A stretch of DNA of 64,000 bases from Phocoena phocoena (GCF_963924675.1 NC_089230.1:2853001-2917000), one strand, 5' to 3'. Shown: positions 48,530 to 60,332, counted from the stretch's first letter. The notes: generated by a model not told the origin, from the letters alone. A program made the numbers and translations.

Positions 48530-49250
48530 GAAGGCAAGTCAGCTCGTCAGAGTTGCAGTCCAATTACTGTTGCCATCTTTCCTTTATGAACTGTAGCTTG
48601 TTTTTAGTGTAATGTGTACCCAGACCTCAGATTTTCAGAGGTTAATTCTGTCATCAGCAGCGGGCTCTGTGAGAGTGACGACGCTAAAAAACAGATTTCA
48701 GAAATGCCTTGGTCGTGCTGGCTTTAGTCCTGTTTCGACCAGACCGCCGTGTTCTGATGCAACGCTGGGAAAGAAACGTTTGGGTTTAACGTGATGATGA
48801 TTTCTTTTCGTAAACCTCTGAGACGTCATTTGGAATGTTGCTGCTTGTGAAATAGAAGGTCTGCGTATATTTGAACTTTAATCATGTGTGACATTTCCCA
48901 CCTGTTGCATCTTAAGATTTTTCTTCCTCTGAAGCCCTCCCATTTTTGTCACCAGGGCGAAGCCCAACACTTGTCAGGAAGAAGTTTATGGAGATCTCAA
49001 GGACTTTATATAATTGCTTTAAAAGCACAGGTTCAAGTTTGACATGAAAAGATTTCAATTCTATTATGGTATTTCATGACCCAGGTTTAAACACATTCCT
49101 TTAAGATGATCAGAGTCGCTGGGTACTTGAACTTGAAGCTACTGCCTCTCATTTTCTCCTCTGACGGCATTAAGATTATCACGAGAGTGAGCAGGGTTTT
49201 CATCAGCTTGACGGGTTTTCTTTCTTCCTCGGAGCAGTGTAACACACATT
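48530..49250. other. Intergenic sequence, no gene recognised
   Basis: AT-rich unique sequence; no gene, RNA or transposon recognised. Confidence 0.4.
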
Positions 49251-49254
49251 CAGC

Positions 49255-49560
49255 TCAAGGGACACCATGGTGCCCCTTCTGTGTTCCAGGCTGTGTTCTG
49301 GTGCTAGAGGTGCAACAGGTGAACAAAACGCAAATCCCAGGTCTGGTGGGCATTGATTCTGGCGGAGGGAGACGGCCAGGAAGTCAGAAAAGTAAAACAT
49401 TTATGAAACCACATAAAATCTCGCACAAGTGAATTATATATCTATAAATAGTTTGCTAAGATGTAATAAGCAGTATGGAGGAAAACGAAGCAGGGATGCA
49501 GATAAGGACCAGGTCACAGGGGCAGAGGAACTTCCGTGGCAGCAAGTCTCAGGGAGTAAA
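49255..49560 (+). repeat. Ancient LINE-like repeat fragment, family uncertain
   Basis: TTCCAGGCTGTGTTCTGGTG, GCAACAGGTGAACAAAACGC and AAGCAGTATGGAGGAAAACG follow an old mammalian repeat (reading roughly 'accumulated products lost' from a consensus I only partly recall). It is diverged and non-coding. Confidence 0.4.
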
Positions 49561-49794
49561 GGGGCGACAGAGCTGTGTTCTGGAAGGGCAGCGAGAGGGG
49601 CAGCCCAGGGACCGTCACGGTGGGAGTGGGCTCTCAGAGCCTCTCTGGAAGAGCCCATCCCAGAAGCTCTCAGTGTTTGTCAAGCACCAGCTGAGTTTGC
49701 AACCTTGTGTGGGGAGGATGGTCCAGGGAACCGACAAAGTCACTCCGAGCAGGAGATGATCTCTTCCCGTGGGAGGAGGACACACATGTACATG

Positions 49795-49856
49795 TCTGTG
49801 TGCGCACACACACGCACACCCCACGCGCACACACACGTGTGCACACACACACTTAG
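49795..49856. repeat. (CA)n/(CGCA) microsatellite
   Basis: CA-rich alternating sequence with ACGCGCACACACACGTGTGC in its middle. Confidence 0.9.
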
Positions 49857-50094
49857 ACAAGGTCAACGCTGCCAACCTGGGTGAGCTACAAAACCGTCAC
49901 GTAAGATTCGACAATGGGCCTCACGACCATCGATTATGTTTCTGATGTTTGTGAAAACATTGGAAAGAGAGGCACAGAGAAGGAAACTGTGTTACGTTCC
50001 CCATTCTCGACCCAAAAGAGCACCGTAACCACAACCAGCTGTCTCACTAACTAGAGTGACCTAATAAAAGAGACAGACGGTAACAAGCCTTAGT

Positions 50095-51150
50095 GACGAT
50101 ATGGAGAAATTGGAGCCCTTGCACGTTACCGGTGGGAATGTAAAATGATAGAGCTGCTTTGGAAAGCAGTTGACAGTTCCTTAAAAAGTTAAACATCAAG
50201 TCACCGTGTGACCCAGAAATTCCACTTCTAAGTATATACCCAAGATAATTGAAAGTATATGTTCATGCAAAAACTCGTACATGCTTTTCATAACAGCATT
50301 ATTCTTAATAGTCAAACAGTGAAAACAACCCAAATGTCCATCTAGTGATAAATGGATAATCAAAATGTGGTCTGTCCATACGATGGAATACTAGTTAGCC
50401 ATAAAGAGGAATTAAGTTCTTATATATCTGCTACAACACGGATGAACCTTGGAAAAGTTTCCCCTTTTGCTAAGTGAAAAACTACATCTGATTCTATTTG
50501 TATGAAGTGATTCTATTCGTATGAAGCATCCATAATAGGAAAGGCTATTGTATTAGTCCGCTGGGGATGCTCTAACAAAAGACCAGACTGGGGGGCTGAG
50601 ACACTTATTTTCTCCCAGGTCTGGAGGCTGGCACTCCAAGATCAAGGTGTCAGCAGGTTTGGTTTCTCCTGAGGCTTCTCTCCTTGACTTGCAGACGGCC
50701 GTCTCCCCGCTGTGTCCTCACATGGACTTTTCTCTGTGCACCTGCATCCTTGGGTCTCTCTGTGCCCGAATCTCTTCTTCTTATGAGGGCAGCAGTCAGA
50801 TTGGATTAGCGCCCACTCTAAGGGCCTCATTTCAACGATCCTCTCTTTAAAGGCCCATCTCCAAATACACTCACATTCTGGGGTCCTGAGGTTAGGACCC
50901 CAACATGTGAATTTAGCAGGAAGGAGGAGGGCACAGTTCAGCCCCTAACATCTTTAGAGACAGGAGAGGCTTAGTGGGTGCCAGGGGCGAGGGGGGAGGG
51001 GCAACAGGAGTGACTGCTAATGGGGAGGGGCCTCTTTTGGGGGCAATGAAAACGGTCTAAAACTGATCCTGGTGACTGTCGCACAGCCTTGTGAATTTAA
51101 AAGGGTGAGTTTTATGATATGTGAATTATATTTCTCAATTAAAAAAACAA
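50095..51150 (+). mobile_element. Old L1 LINE 3' end, split by an LTR
   Basis: The left part has GGTGGGAATGTAAAATGATA, AAATTCCACTTCTAAGTATA, CCCAAATGTCCATCTAGTG and GATGAACCTTGGAAAAGTTT. The right part resumes after 50950 with GGTGCCAGGGGCGAGGGG, GAATTTAAAAGGGTGAGTTT and ATGTGAATTATATTTCTCAA. A MLT1-like LTR interrupts it. Confidence 0.85.
50549..50950 (-). mobile_element. MLT1-like solo LTR nested in L1
   Basis: In reverse orientation: GTATTAGTCCGCTGGGGATG, GGTCTGGAGGCTGGCACTCC, AGACGGCCGTCTCCCCGCTG, CATCTCCAAATACACTCACA and GGTTAGGACCCCAACATGTG. No internal retroviral sequence remains. Confidence 0.8.
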
Positions 51151-51159
51151 TATTCTGCT

Positions 51160-52290
51160 AACCTCCAGAAGAGGTTAATATAGCCGCCAGTGGGAGAAAA
51201 ACAGGAGAAATAAGGACAAAATCACGAAGAAAGTGTTTCCTGTAGCTCTCCTGGGCCTCCTGACTGTTTCCCGGTGCTGAGCCACCTGCTAAGGACTCCA
51301 TGCTGTTGCCAGGCTCCGAATTCCAGGAAGGAAAAAAGCCAAGAAATAGAACAAAGGTTCCGTGGTGGCTGAGCTCCCCGGGCCCAGCCCTGGTGACGGC
51401 TTCTGCGGGCAGAGCGGGTCTGGACTGCGGGCTGCTGTGCTTGGGAAGACATTCCCTCTGCAGCGTCCCGTACGCCTGGGTCTCCGCTCCTCTCCCTGTC
51501 CACAGCCTTCTTCTTTTGTAAAGATCATCATTCCTGTCCTGAGCCCATTCTGTGCCCCAAAGGAGCCCGGAAGGGGGTGGTTTGCGGAGCCGTCTTCTGC
51601 TTGAGAGATTCCCCAGGCCTTGGCGCAGGAGGGCCTCCCGCAGGCGCTGGCGGCTGTCTCTGTCATCTGCCCGCTCATCCTTCTGGCTGTGAGTTTGCAC
51701 AGACTGAACATCCAAACATTGCAGGGACCACGCTTGTAAAGTGTGGGGAAAAACACAACGTGAGCCATGTCTTAGAATAGAAATTATCCTGATCCAACAT
51801 TTGATACATTTTTTTAAATGTGTGACTTAATACGTCACGAATCTGAAAGATCTAAAACAGCGAAGGGAAAGAATGTCAGCAACAGACATTTTCATGCTGC
51901 TGAAGACAAAGGAAATACAACAGGTCCTGCCGGAGTAGGTGGTAGCCATTTGTGTCACAAGTTGAACTTGTAGTCTTTATATTTGTCTATTTAATGTCCT
52001 CCGTCCATATGTGACAACATGGCCATGGTTAGTGGCGGGAAATATCCCTGTGCCTTTATACTAAAAGCCGACAGTTCTGGCAAAATTAAAACTTTCTTTG
52101 AGAGTATAAATTTGCACCTTCTAACAAACCTTTCAGAAAAAGGTCACTTTACATGAATGCATGTGAAAATTTCACACAGCTCTTGGTCATCCACAGTCAC
52201 AAAGAGAACATGAGTTGAAGTCAACGAATAATGTGGACAATCCAAAGACGTTGCGTATTTTAAATTCTTTCCCTGCTGTGTCAAGATTTG
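51160..52290. other. Intergenic sequence, no gene recognised
   Basis: Mixed GC content; ORFs on the minus strand (51158-51768) lack recognisable domains. Confidence 0.4.
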
Positions 52291-52919
52291 CGCTAAGTAG
52301 CAGAGGGAGCGGCGGCTCCTTGGTCCATGGCGCCCTCTGGAGGAGGAAAGGGGAAGCGACGCGAGGCGGGCGGGACGTCGAGGTGCAGCAGGTGCGAGCA
52401 GGTGCGCTCCTGGGAAAGCCAGCTGTGTCCGCAGGCGGGATCTCAGGCTGTACAACCGCTCAGGGGTCCTCTCAATTTCAAGTTGAGAAACTCGCATCCG
52501 GAGAAGAGAGGCTGTGTCCACCCTGGCTCTTTGAGGCCAGGACCCTGCAGCGGGGAGACCCTAGTCCCTCCCCCCCCCGTAACCACCGGCGCTCTAGCGG
52601 GACTTTAGGGCGCGGCAGGCAGGTCCCAGGATTGGATGGAGCGAGCCTGAGGTCGCCCCGGAGCTTTCTGTGTTCTTTATGAGGGAGCGCCAGGGTTTGC
52701 AGCCCACGTGTGTGGGTAGTTTGGGAACACTGGAAGATGTTCCAGAACACTGCACAGAGTGAGCCAGCAAAGGCCAGAGCGGGGCCCGGGTGAGGCTGGG
52801 GGGTGTGACTGGACGGCAGAGGTTGGAAGCTTGTTGGAGCAGGTGGTACCTGTGTTCGTGTTAACAAGTTGAATTCGTGGCCTTTAATATTTCTCTAGTT
52901 GATTTCCCAGCTCACATTC

Positions 52920-53095
52920 TGCCCTGTGTGGCTCGGGCCGCGTTGCTTAATCCCTCTGTGCTGAGGTGTGTATGACTGGAAGTTAGACTACTACCCACAC
53001 CTATTATACATCTTGGGTTGCCCTGAGGGTTTAACGGGTTAATTTGTATAAAACACTTGGAACTGTGCCTGCGCGCTCGGCACACGGCTACCACG
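52920..53095 (-). repeat. MIR-family SINE fragment
   Basis: In reverse: GTTGCTTAATCCCTCTGTGC, CCTGAGGGTTTAACGGGTTA, ATTTGTATAAAACACTTGG and AACTGTGCCTGCGC. Clear but diverged MIR. Confidence 0.8.
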
Positions 53096-53514
53096 AGGAA
53101 GCTAAGGTCCGTGAAGGTGGTGATGATGAGAATGTTTGAGCCAGTCTAGCGAGGGTTCTGGGGGCACAAAGGCGATCTCGTCACACACCGCGGAATTCAG
53201 TAAGGACCTCCACCTCCGTCCTCACTCGGGGCCGCAGAAACGAAACCTGGGTAAAGCTGCTAGCTCCTTTGCCGTGTCTTTACCTCCAGTTGACTAGATT
53301 AAGCAACATAAATAACTTTGACCCTTATTTTGTCGGTAGATTAAAAGATACGAATGGGAGACCCACAAATTTCGAAAAAAGTTAAAAACGCAAAGTATCA
53401 ATACTGAAAAAAGCATAGGCCCTTCCACCCTAAAGCACCACCTCCCATGCCTGAAATTAATGAACTTACAAATGCACACCAACGGGGCATATACACGCAA
53501 ACACATATGTGAGC

Positions 53515-53587
53515 ATATGAGAGCATACACACAGACCCACACAGACACACACACACATGAGCATACAGATACACACACAGACACACT
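53515..53587. repeat. Imperfect (CA)n/CAGA repeat
   Basis: ACACACAGACCCACACAGAC, then a longer CA run, then ACACACACAGACACAC. Confidence 0.85.
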
Positions 53588-53839
53588 TGAAGAATAAGAA
53601 GACAGTGAAAACAAATGACCAGACACAGAAAAGACTCAAAGGTGTAGGACAGGGGAATCGTTTTGAGGTTTCAGAGTAATTAGTATCATACAAAACAAAT
53701 TTACTTTTTAATACAGGGGAAAACAACTAAAGGCCTCATCCTGTTTGAGACATTATTTCATCTAACAGAGGTGAGGTCAGCAAAGATTGCTTTCAGATTA
53801 AAAACACGATTTCATTTTTAAAAGCAATACAAACAAAAG

Positions 53840-54310
53840 AACAGCTGCATTTACCCTTCAACCTGGCAAGCCCGCTTCTGGTAATCTATCACGAAGGTGT
53901 ACCTGCACAAGGACAAAGTTACCAATTGCAGAGTTAGTTGTGCTAGTACAAGGCTGGAAACAACCGAAATACCCGTGAATAAAGGGCTGGATTTGAAGCT
54001 ACACAAGAAAGAGGAAGGTCTCTGTGTACGGAAACATTAAGACCTCCAAGGTCTTGTATCAGGTGAACAAAAGCAAGAGTCAGAACAGAATAAACAGAAC
54101 CTACCTCTTGTGCACTGTGGGTGGGAAATAGGATATAGGTATGTACACGTATACCCAAAGAGAAACAGATGAACCACAAGCTCGCGGTTCCACGGTTACC
54201 TATGGGGACAATTCAGGGAGAACAACGATGGAATGAGAATGAGACTTCAATCATTAATTCTCGAATCCTCCTTGATTTTCAAATCCTGTAAATGTGTCAT
54301 GTAATTAACC
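53840..54310 (+). mobile_element. Old L1 LINE 3' end fragment
   Basis: GGCTGGAAACAACCGAAATA, ATAAAGGGCTGGATTTGAAG, GAAGGTCTCTGTGTACGG, ATCAGGTGAACAAAAGCAAG and CTTGTGCACTGTGGGTGGG follow an L1ME/L1MC-type end. Confidence 0.75.
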
Positions 54311-54735
54311 GAAAAAAGCAAACCGTAAAATTGAAAGCCATAACTAGTGAGGCTAATTGTAAATATGTCAAATTGGTAACGTAACCACATAGAGAGAGCA
54401 ATCATTTCGTGGGTCCGTAAAGCATAAGATTTTTATGATTTATATTTCTGTGCTTGTTTAGAGGAATACAGTCAAAGTACAAAGGGAGTTACAAAGAAAT
54501 CTTCAACATCATATAGTCATTTTGTTCTTAGTCATAATATTAAAATTATTATTTTGAAACTATCTTATAAGTGTTATTGTAAAGAACTAACGTGTTAACA
54601 TAGTGGATTAAATAGATTGATTTTAGAATACCAAGCAGTCTTATATACCTGAAATAGAACTTAGCTGGTTGTGGTGCATTTTAAAAAATGTATTTGCTAA
54701 ATTTTATTTGCTAATATTTTGTTACAGATTTTTGT
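54310..54735. other. AT-rich intergenic stretch, no feature recognised
   Basis: No transposon, gene or RNA recognised. Confidence 0.4.
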
Positions 54736-54739
54736 GTCT

Positions 54740-54795
54740 ACAGTTGACCCTTGGACAACATGGCTTTGAACTGTGTAGGTCCTTCAATGGGTGAA
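54740..54795 (+). mobile_element. MER2-like (Tigger) DNA transposon end
   Basis: CAGTTGACCCTTGGACAACA after a TA dinucleotide, followed by TTTGAACTGTGTAGGTCC, is the terminal sequence of MER2-type mariner-like elements. Only the end is left. Confidence 0.7.
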
Positions 54796-54799
54796 TAGT

Positions 54800-55140
54800 T
54801 AAACAACCATACTGGAATACTATTCAGCAGTAAAGTGGAATGAGCTATGGAGACACTCAGTAATTTGGGTGAATCTCCAGAGAGTTATGCCGAGTGTGGA
54901 AAAGAAGCCCCCAAATGTTACATACTCTTATGATTCCATTTCTATAACTTTCTTCAAATGACAAAATTATAGAAATGGAGAACAGATTTGTGGTGGCCAG
55001 GGGTTATGGCGGGAGTGGTGGCAGGGAGGGACATAGATGTGGCTACAAAAGGGAAACATGAGTGATCATTGTGGGAATGGAAACCTGTATCTTGAGTATA
55101 TCGATGTCTGTATCCTGGTTGTGATAGTGAACCATAGCTT
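54800..55140 (+). mobile_element. Old L1 LINE 3' UTR fragment
   Basis: ATACTGGAATACTATTCAGC, ATTCCATTTCTATAACTTTC, GAAATGGAGAACAGATTTGT and CTGTATCCTGGTTGTGATAG follow the L1M 3' end. It runs straight into the minisatellite. Confidence 0.8.
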
Positions 55141-55420
55141 TGAAAGACGCTATCGTTGGGTGAAATTGTGACGCTATCACTGAAAGACGCTGTCGTTGGG
55201 TGAAATTGTGACGCTATCACTGAAAGACGCTGTCGTTGGGTGAAATTGTGACGCTATCACTGAAAGACGCTGTCGTTGGGTGAAATTGTGACGCTATCAC
55301 TGAAAGACGCTGTCGTTGGGTGAAATTGTGATGCTATCACTGAAAGACGCTGTCGTTGGGTGAAATTGTGACGCTATCACTGAAAGACGCTGTCGTTGGG
55401 TGAAATTGTGACGCTATCAC
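55141..55420 (+). repeat. 40-bp x 7 minisatellite
   Basis: Seven head-to-tail units of exactly 40 bp, each starting TGAAAGACGC and ending GACGCTATCAC or its variant. Only two single-base differences exist: copy 1 has TATCG where the others have TGTCG, and copy 5 has ATGCTATCAC. The unit contains the near-palindrome GTGACGCTATCAC and resembles the L1 3' UTR segment expected at this place, so it was amplified from the L1. Confidence 0.98.
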
Positions 55421-55479
55421 AGATCTTGCATCACGTGACTCTACGAATAGCTCCAAATGGAAAGTTTAATTAGAAAACA

Positions 55480-56130
55480 AATTATATATGTGCAAATGTA
55501 TAAAAGATATATAAATTGTGTAGGATATATTTACATATGAAATACTTTAAACCACTCCTGAAATACACACAATTAGATCTGAACAAATTGGAAGACATAC
55601 AATATTCTTGTATAGGAAGACTTAGCAACATAAAGTTGTCAATTCTCCCAATTTTCAAAATATTATGTAATTCCAAATAAAAACCAACAATTTTTCCCCT
55701 GAAGGTAGATAAATTGATTATAAAGTCTACATGAAAAATAAACAAGTAAGAACAAAGAGGAAAACCTTGAAAAAGAAGAATTTAGCTTGGGGGACAGGGC
55801 TAGCCCTTCCAGACATTAAAATACACCATAAAGTCTCTATAAATAGAGCAAGGTAGTATTAGCACATCACTGGAACAGAACAGAAAATCAAGACGTTGAC
55901 CCCTGTGCATATGGAAATTTAGGGTGATAAATGCATCACCTTAGATCTTAGTGGGAGAAAAGATGGGCTTTTACTAAATGATGTTCAGACACGTGGATAG
56001 CCTTTGGAAAAATGTAAATTTACATCCATATTATCCCTTATTGTACTCAGGATAAATTCCAATGCTTCAGAGATTTGAATGTCAAAAGTGAAACCGCTAG
56101 TACCTGAAGAAGTGATTGCTGGTATGTCAT
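55480..56130 (+). pseudogene. Degenerate L1 ORF2 C-terminal region
   Basis: TTGTCAATTCTCCCAATTTT, ATTCCAAATAAAAACCAACA, CCTTCCAGACATTAAAATAC and CATCACTGGAACAGAACAGA are typical L1 ORF2 3' coding sequence. Frames are broken by stops, so no product is expected. Confidence 0.75.
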
Positions 56131-56985
56131 GTTATCCTAGACCTATACGTGTGTAGTGCTAAGTTTTGAGGCCGATCCTACCACGGAAGCTGTGTGGCGT
56201 TCCCATCGCTAAGAGCTCTGGACTTGACAGTCGGTTATGTGTCAACTGCATGGACTCAGCACATTTCCATTCGCTGGTGCCCAGGCAGTGAGCGTTCTCA
56301 CTGTGGTTCATGGCACTGGGTATCCAACATCCTACCTCTTCAAAGAGGAAGAGACTTCACTGAGGCGAACTTCCTCCAAAGTGAAAGGATTAAAAAGGAC
56401 AAAAGCAACAAGAAGTTAAAGTGTAGTTACACCTTTGATTTAAATAACATGGTTACTCCCCAGCTCTGAGAGAGATAAAAAAATGTCTTGATCTGAGACA
56501 GAGTACTGCTTTTCTGTGTTGGAGTGTTCCCGAGCGTGGTGGATGACAGCCCACCGACCACCAGGAAAAAGTGTGTCTCAATTTTGGATAGTGAACGTTT
56601 CTTCAAGTCCTTCCTCCTATTTTTCCCTGAGTGAGGGTAGAGAGCGATCTGGGAGGTCTTGGCTCCCTCCTGCTTTCTTTCTATCTTCTTCCTGGGCCCA
56701 AACGTGTCATTTTTTAAGGTTAAGTCAAAGGGATAAATGTGATTCTCAAAGACGACTGTAAATTACCCATGCAATAGATTGTGTCCTGTATTATATTCTT
56801 TTTTTTGACTATTTGATTATAAAATAATACGGCTGATGTTCATGCCAGCTTAAGGGTATTAACCTTATTTCTTTATACTTAAAGCGTGTTTATATAGAAC
56901 TTTTCTTACCAGAAGAATCATCTATGATGTAAAATAAGAGGGTAGAGACAAATTTTATTTTATTTAAAAAAATCATATAATTAAT
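56130..56985. other. Intergenic sequence, no gene recognised
   Basis: Unique-looking sequence between two L1 fragments. The + ORF at 56194-56469 has no recognisable domain. Confidence 0.35.
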
Positions 56986-57130
56986 CCACCTTATTGAGGT
57001 GTAATTTACACACAACAAAAATTTACCCATCTTAAGTGTACCAATGGATGACTTTTGACAACTGTATATCTCTGTGGACCTTCACCCTAATCAGGATATA
57101 GGATACCCTGTCCCTAGTAAGTCCCCTGTG
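56985..57130 (-). mobile_element. Old L1 LINE 3' fragment
   Basis: In reverse: CTTATTGAGGTGTAATTTAC, CATCTTAAGTGTACCAATGG and TGACTTTTGACAACTGTATA. Confidence 0.7.
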
Positions 57131-57469
57131 CTGTGGGCATTGTTTTAATGACTAATTCCTAATTCCCTAACAGGATATTTCTTTTAGGACGACCTTGAGT
57201 GCCGCAAGGACAAGCACAGACTAAGAAACGCTCTGTGTGTGAAGATGCTCCATGAGAAAATGAAGAAGCAATGGGTGCAGATGAAAACGCCTGACCTTGA
57301 ATTTCAACAGGACCTTGAGAATCAGAAGAGAAAGGGATTCTGTTTCCTGTCGTGCTTTCAGGCTGGATTTGTTTACTGCCTTTAACGTGCTTTGGGAAGC
57401 GACTTTCAGGCTTTCCATCCTTAGCATGTGCCTGGTTACATTTCATCTATTTTGTTCACATGCAAGCCC

Positions 57470-57600
57470 TTCCAGTTGGGTTTTATTTAGACCCATTTCC
57501 CAGATGAGAACTTGGCTGGGAGAGGTTAGAGAATCGACCAGGGGCACAGCTGGCCGGTGGCAGAGCCAGGGTTTGCTCCAGACCCGTTACTATTCCTCAC
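57470..57600 (+). repeat. MIR-family SINE fragment
   Basis: CCCATTTCCCAGATGAGAAC, GGCACAGCTGGCCGGTGGCA and GAGCCAGGGTTTGCTCCAGA match the MIR 3' half. Confidence 0.7.
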
Positions 57601-58628
57601 TGCCTTTGGCAGAACGAGATCTCAATGGCTGCCGTCCACCCCGCCTACGCCCTCGTCGTCCAGGCCCGGCATCCCTGTGCCCAGAGTCGAGTCCATCTCT
57701 GAATCCCTTCTCTGTCTGAGTTTCCTTCTCAAGGCTCCCCAGGCAGGCTACCCGAACATCTCAAACATGTTCAAGCTCTAATATTTGCTCCTCCCTAACT
57801 CAAGGTTCTTCTCAGCAGACTGTGTGCCCGACGGCGGGAGGCCTGGGCCTACCCGCCAACCCTCCGGTTCAGGGAGCTTTCGTCTACATCCAGCAGCACC
57901 ACGCACACAGAACCGCTTGTGAAGTTTGCCGGCCTCGGGCCTCTTGCCCGTCACCAGCCCCCAAGCCCCCAAGTTCCGAGCACGTGGGGGCCTTCTCTAG
58001 AGGACGTGATGAATGCACTTTGAGGCTTCGTGGAGTTTACTTGGTGCAGATGAGGGGAAAATCATGTAAAAATTTAAAGCAAAGATAAAAAAATAAATTG
58101 GACAGTATGATGGGAGAGGATACATGCTGTGAAAACAATACAGGGCAGGTTAAAGGATATTTGGGGTGCTGGGAGGGGCTGGCCAGGAGCAGCTCCTTCC
58201 CGTGTCCCCTGTGGGTATCCGGGTCCGACCACCCCAGGAGAGGGGCGGCGGGTGCGAAGGCCCTGGGCTATGTGTGGTGTGCAGGGAACAGTGAGGACAC
58301 CAAAGCGTTTGGAGAGTAGGGACGCCACGGTCAGGGGACGGAGCACGGATCACGTGCCTCCAGGGCCCAGAAGGGACTCTGGCTTTGTTCCGGGTCAGAC
58401 AAGGCGCCACTGCAGGCTTTCCGCAGAGAGAGGTGCAGACCATTAACGAGCTCACAGTTTATTCCCAAGTTTCAGAATCCAGTCTGATGCTTCCAAGTGT
58501 TTTTGCCTCTTGCTGTTTGGGTGTCCTCGGGTATATTTATCTGTGCTGTGTTTCCTTTGAATGTAGCACACTGAGGGCTGGAGTGGGTCTGGAACGCGTC
58601 CGTCTCCTAAGGTGTGATGGCACCTTTC
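57600..58628. other. Intergenic sequence, no gene recognised
   Basis: Mixed GC content, no exon or RNA gene recognised. Confidence 0.4.
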
Positions 58629-58746
58629 TTTTTTTTGCTGCTCCTCGAGGCTTCTGGGATCTTAGTTCCCCAACCAGGGATCAACCCTGGGTCCTTGGCA
58701 GTGAAAGTACCAGGTCCTAACCACTGGACCACCAGGGGAAGTCCCT
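58629..58746 (-). mobile_element. Short CHR-type tRNA-derived SINE
   Basis: In reverse: GGATCTTAGTTCCCCAACC, AGGGATCAACCCTGGGTCC and CCTAACCACTGGACCACCAG. Flanks GGCACCTTT / TGCACCTTT are a short target-site duplication. Confidence 0.88.
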
Positions 58747-58959
58747 GGCCGTGCACCTTTGTGAGGTTGTGGGGAGACATCACGTCTCAGGAGAATCCAG
58801 TGCGTGCCCCAGGCCACAAAATCCACATTTATTAACTGTGCTGGGCAGGTGGCTCTTGGGATCCGGACCCCACACAGGGCAGTTGATAGGCCTTGGCAAA
58901 CGGTGGAGGGAGAAGAAGGGCCCACAAAGAAACAAGTGTGTCATGAATGAGCTCTCTGT

Positions 58960-59345
58960 CATAGGTTGTATTGGGTCCCCTCAAAGAAAGGTGCTGAAGG
59001 CTTACACCCAGTAACCCAGATATAGGGTCAGGGAAGGTGTGATTAGTTAGATGAGGTCGTCCGGGAGGGGGACCCTTATCCAATGTGATTGGCATCCCAA
59101 TAAAAGGGGAAATCTGGACACAGGCAGGGGAAGGCCTGTGAGGACAGAGGCAGAGAGGGGAGGTGCCTCCAGGGCCTGGGGTCCCTGCCGAAGACTGTCT
59201 GCACCACGGAAAGCTGGAGGGGCCGGAAGCATCCTCCTCTAGGGCCTTGGTTTCACGCTTCTGGCCTCCAGGACCACGAGAGGAGTCGTTTCTGTTGTTC
59301 TAAGCCCCCGTCTCTGCTGCTTTGTCAGGGCGCGCTCAGAAACCA
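58960..59345 (+). mobile_element. MLT1/MST-like solo LTR
   Basis: TAGGTTGTATTGGGTCCCCT, GATTAGTTAGATGAGGTCGT, CTTATCCAATGTGATTGGCA, AAAAGGGGAAATCTGGACAC, CTTCTGGCCTCCAGGACCAC and GTTTCTGTTGTTCTAAGCCC follow the consensus order closely. No internal region is attached. Confidence 0.85.
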
Positions 59346-59904
59346 CTGCTTTCTTGAGTGGAGCGTGGATGGCCTCCTCGGACGTGTGTGTGTGTGCTGG
59401 GAAATCACACAAAACCTCGGACCCGCCTGGCAACCCCTTCTCCTCTCTGTATCCAAACCTCATGGCTCTTCCCCGTATGCGGAAACTGTCCCTGGGGTCA
59501 CCTATCCACGGCCCCGGTCCAGGCCACATCCCCCAGACGATGGTGGCACCTCATTACCGGCCCTGTTTCACCTTGTGCCACTGCGGTCCCATCTCTGTCG
59601 GGTAGCCACACTCAGTCTGGTCCGGGCCGCTCGCCTTTCTGGCGTCCTTGCTACCTCCTGGGTCCACAGGTGGATCCCAGGGTCGGAACTTTGCCCAGAC
59701 AGCCGGCTTCCTTCCCCCTCACCCTCTCATCTTTGTTCCCCTTGCTATGCCTGCTCAGCTGTCCTCCCCACGCCCCGTTCCTCTGCTTCTCCTTCTGCCC
59801 CAGCACCGGCCACCTTCCCAGGCCGCGTAACTGACTTAGTATGTTTCTCACTGGTTGCCCCACCTAAACTCCACTGGGGAGGAAAGGGTTTATCTGTTTG
59901 ATCT

Positions 59905-59990
59905 GTCTTTTTCCTCAGTGATCCGAAAGCCCGCAACAGTGCCTGCCACAGAGGAGGCATTTAAGAAATGTTTGTGAAGCAACGAAACGC
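59905..59990 (-). repeat. MIR-like fragment
   Basis: CAACAGTGCCTGCCACAGAG and AGGCATTTAAGAAATGTTTG resemble the inverted MIR 5' region. Confidence 0.55.
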
Positions 59991-60310
59991 AATTAGTGTT
60001 TCTCCTGTGTCTATAGCTTATAGCACAATGTAACCTGTAGTTAAATGGCTGTTATATCCCTACCAGGGAGCAGTTCTGTACAAAGACAACTGCAAAACAA
60101 ACAAACAAACAAAAAACAACAAAAAACCCCACAACTGCACGACCTGAAAGCGTGGGTTTCCCTCACCTCCTCACCCACGACCTGACCCACAGGCCTCACC
60201 CTGTGGAGCTGGCTAGGCTTCCTACTGGCACCGATGAGCAGAACTCCCTCATCCCGTGTGTAGTGCAAACTCCAGTTTTCTTCCGCCTTTTTAGGAACAA
60301 TGCGAGCTTG

Positions 60311-60332
60311 CGGGGGGCGGGGGCGGGGGGGC
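60311..60332 (+). repeat. G-quadruplex-type tract
   Basis: Four G runs of 6, 5, 7 and 2 are separated by single C, a compact quadruplex motif on +. Confidence 0.8.

Noticed and set aside
53294..53726. Cys/Val-rich ORFs reading VCVCV
   Set aside because: They translate the CA-rich microsatellite.
55141..55420. Resemblance of the 40-bp array to a CRISPR array
   Set aside because: The whole unit is repeated with no unique spacers, in a mammalian L1 context; it is a minisatellite.
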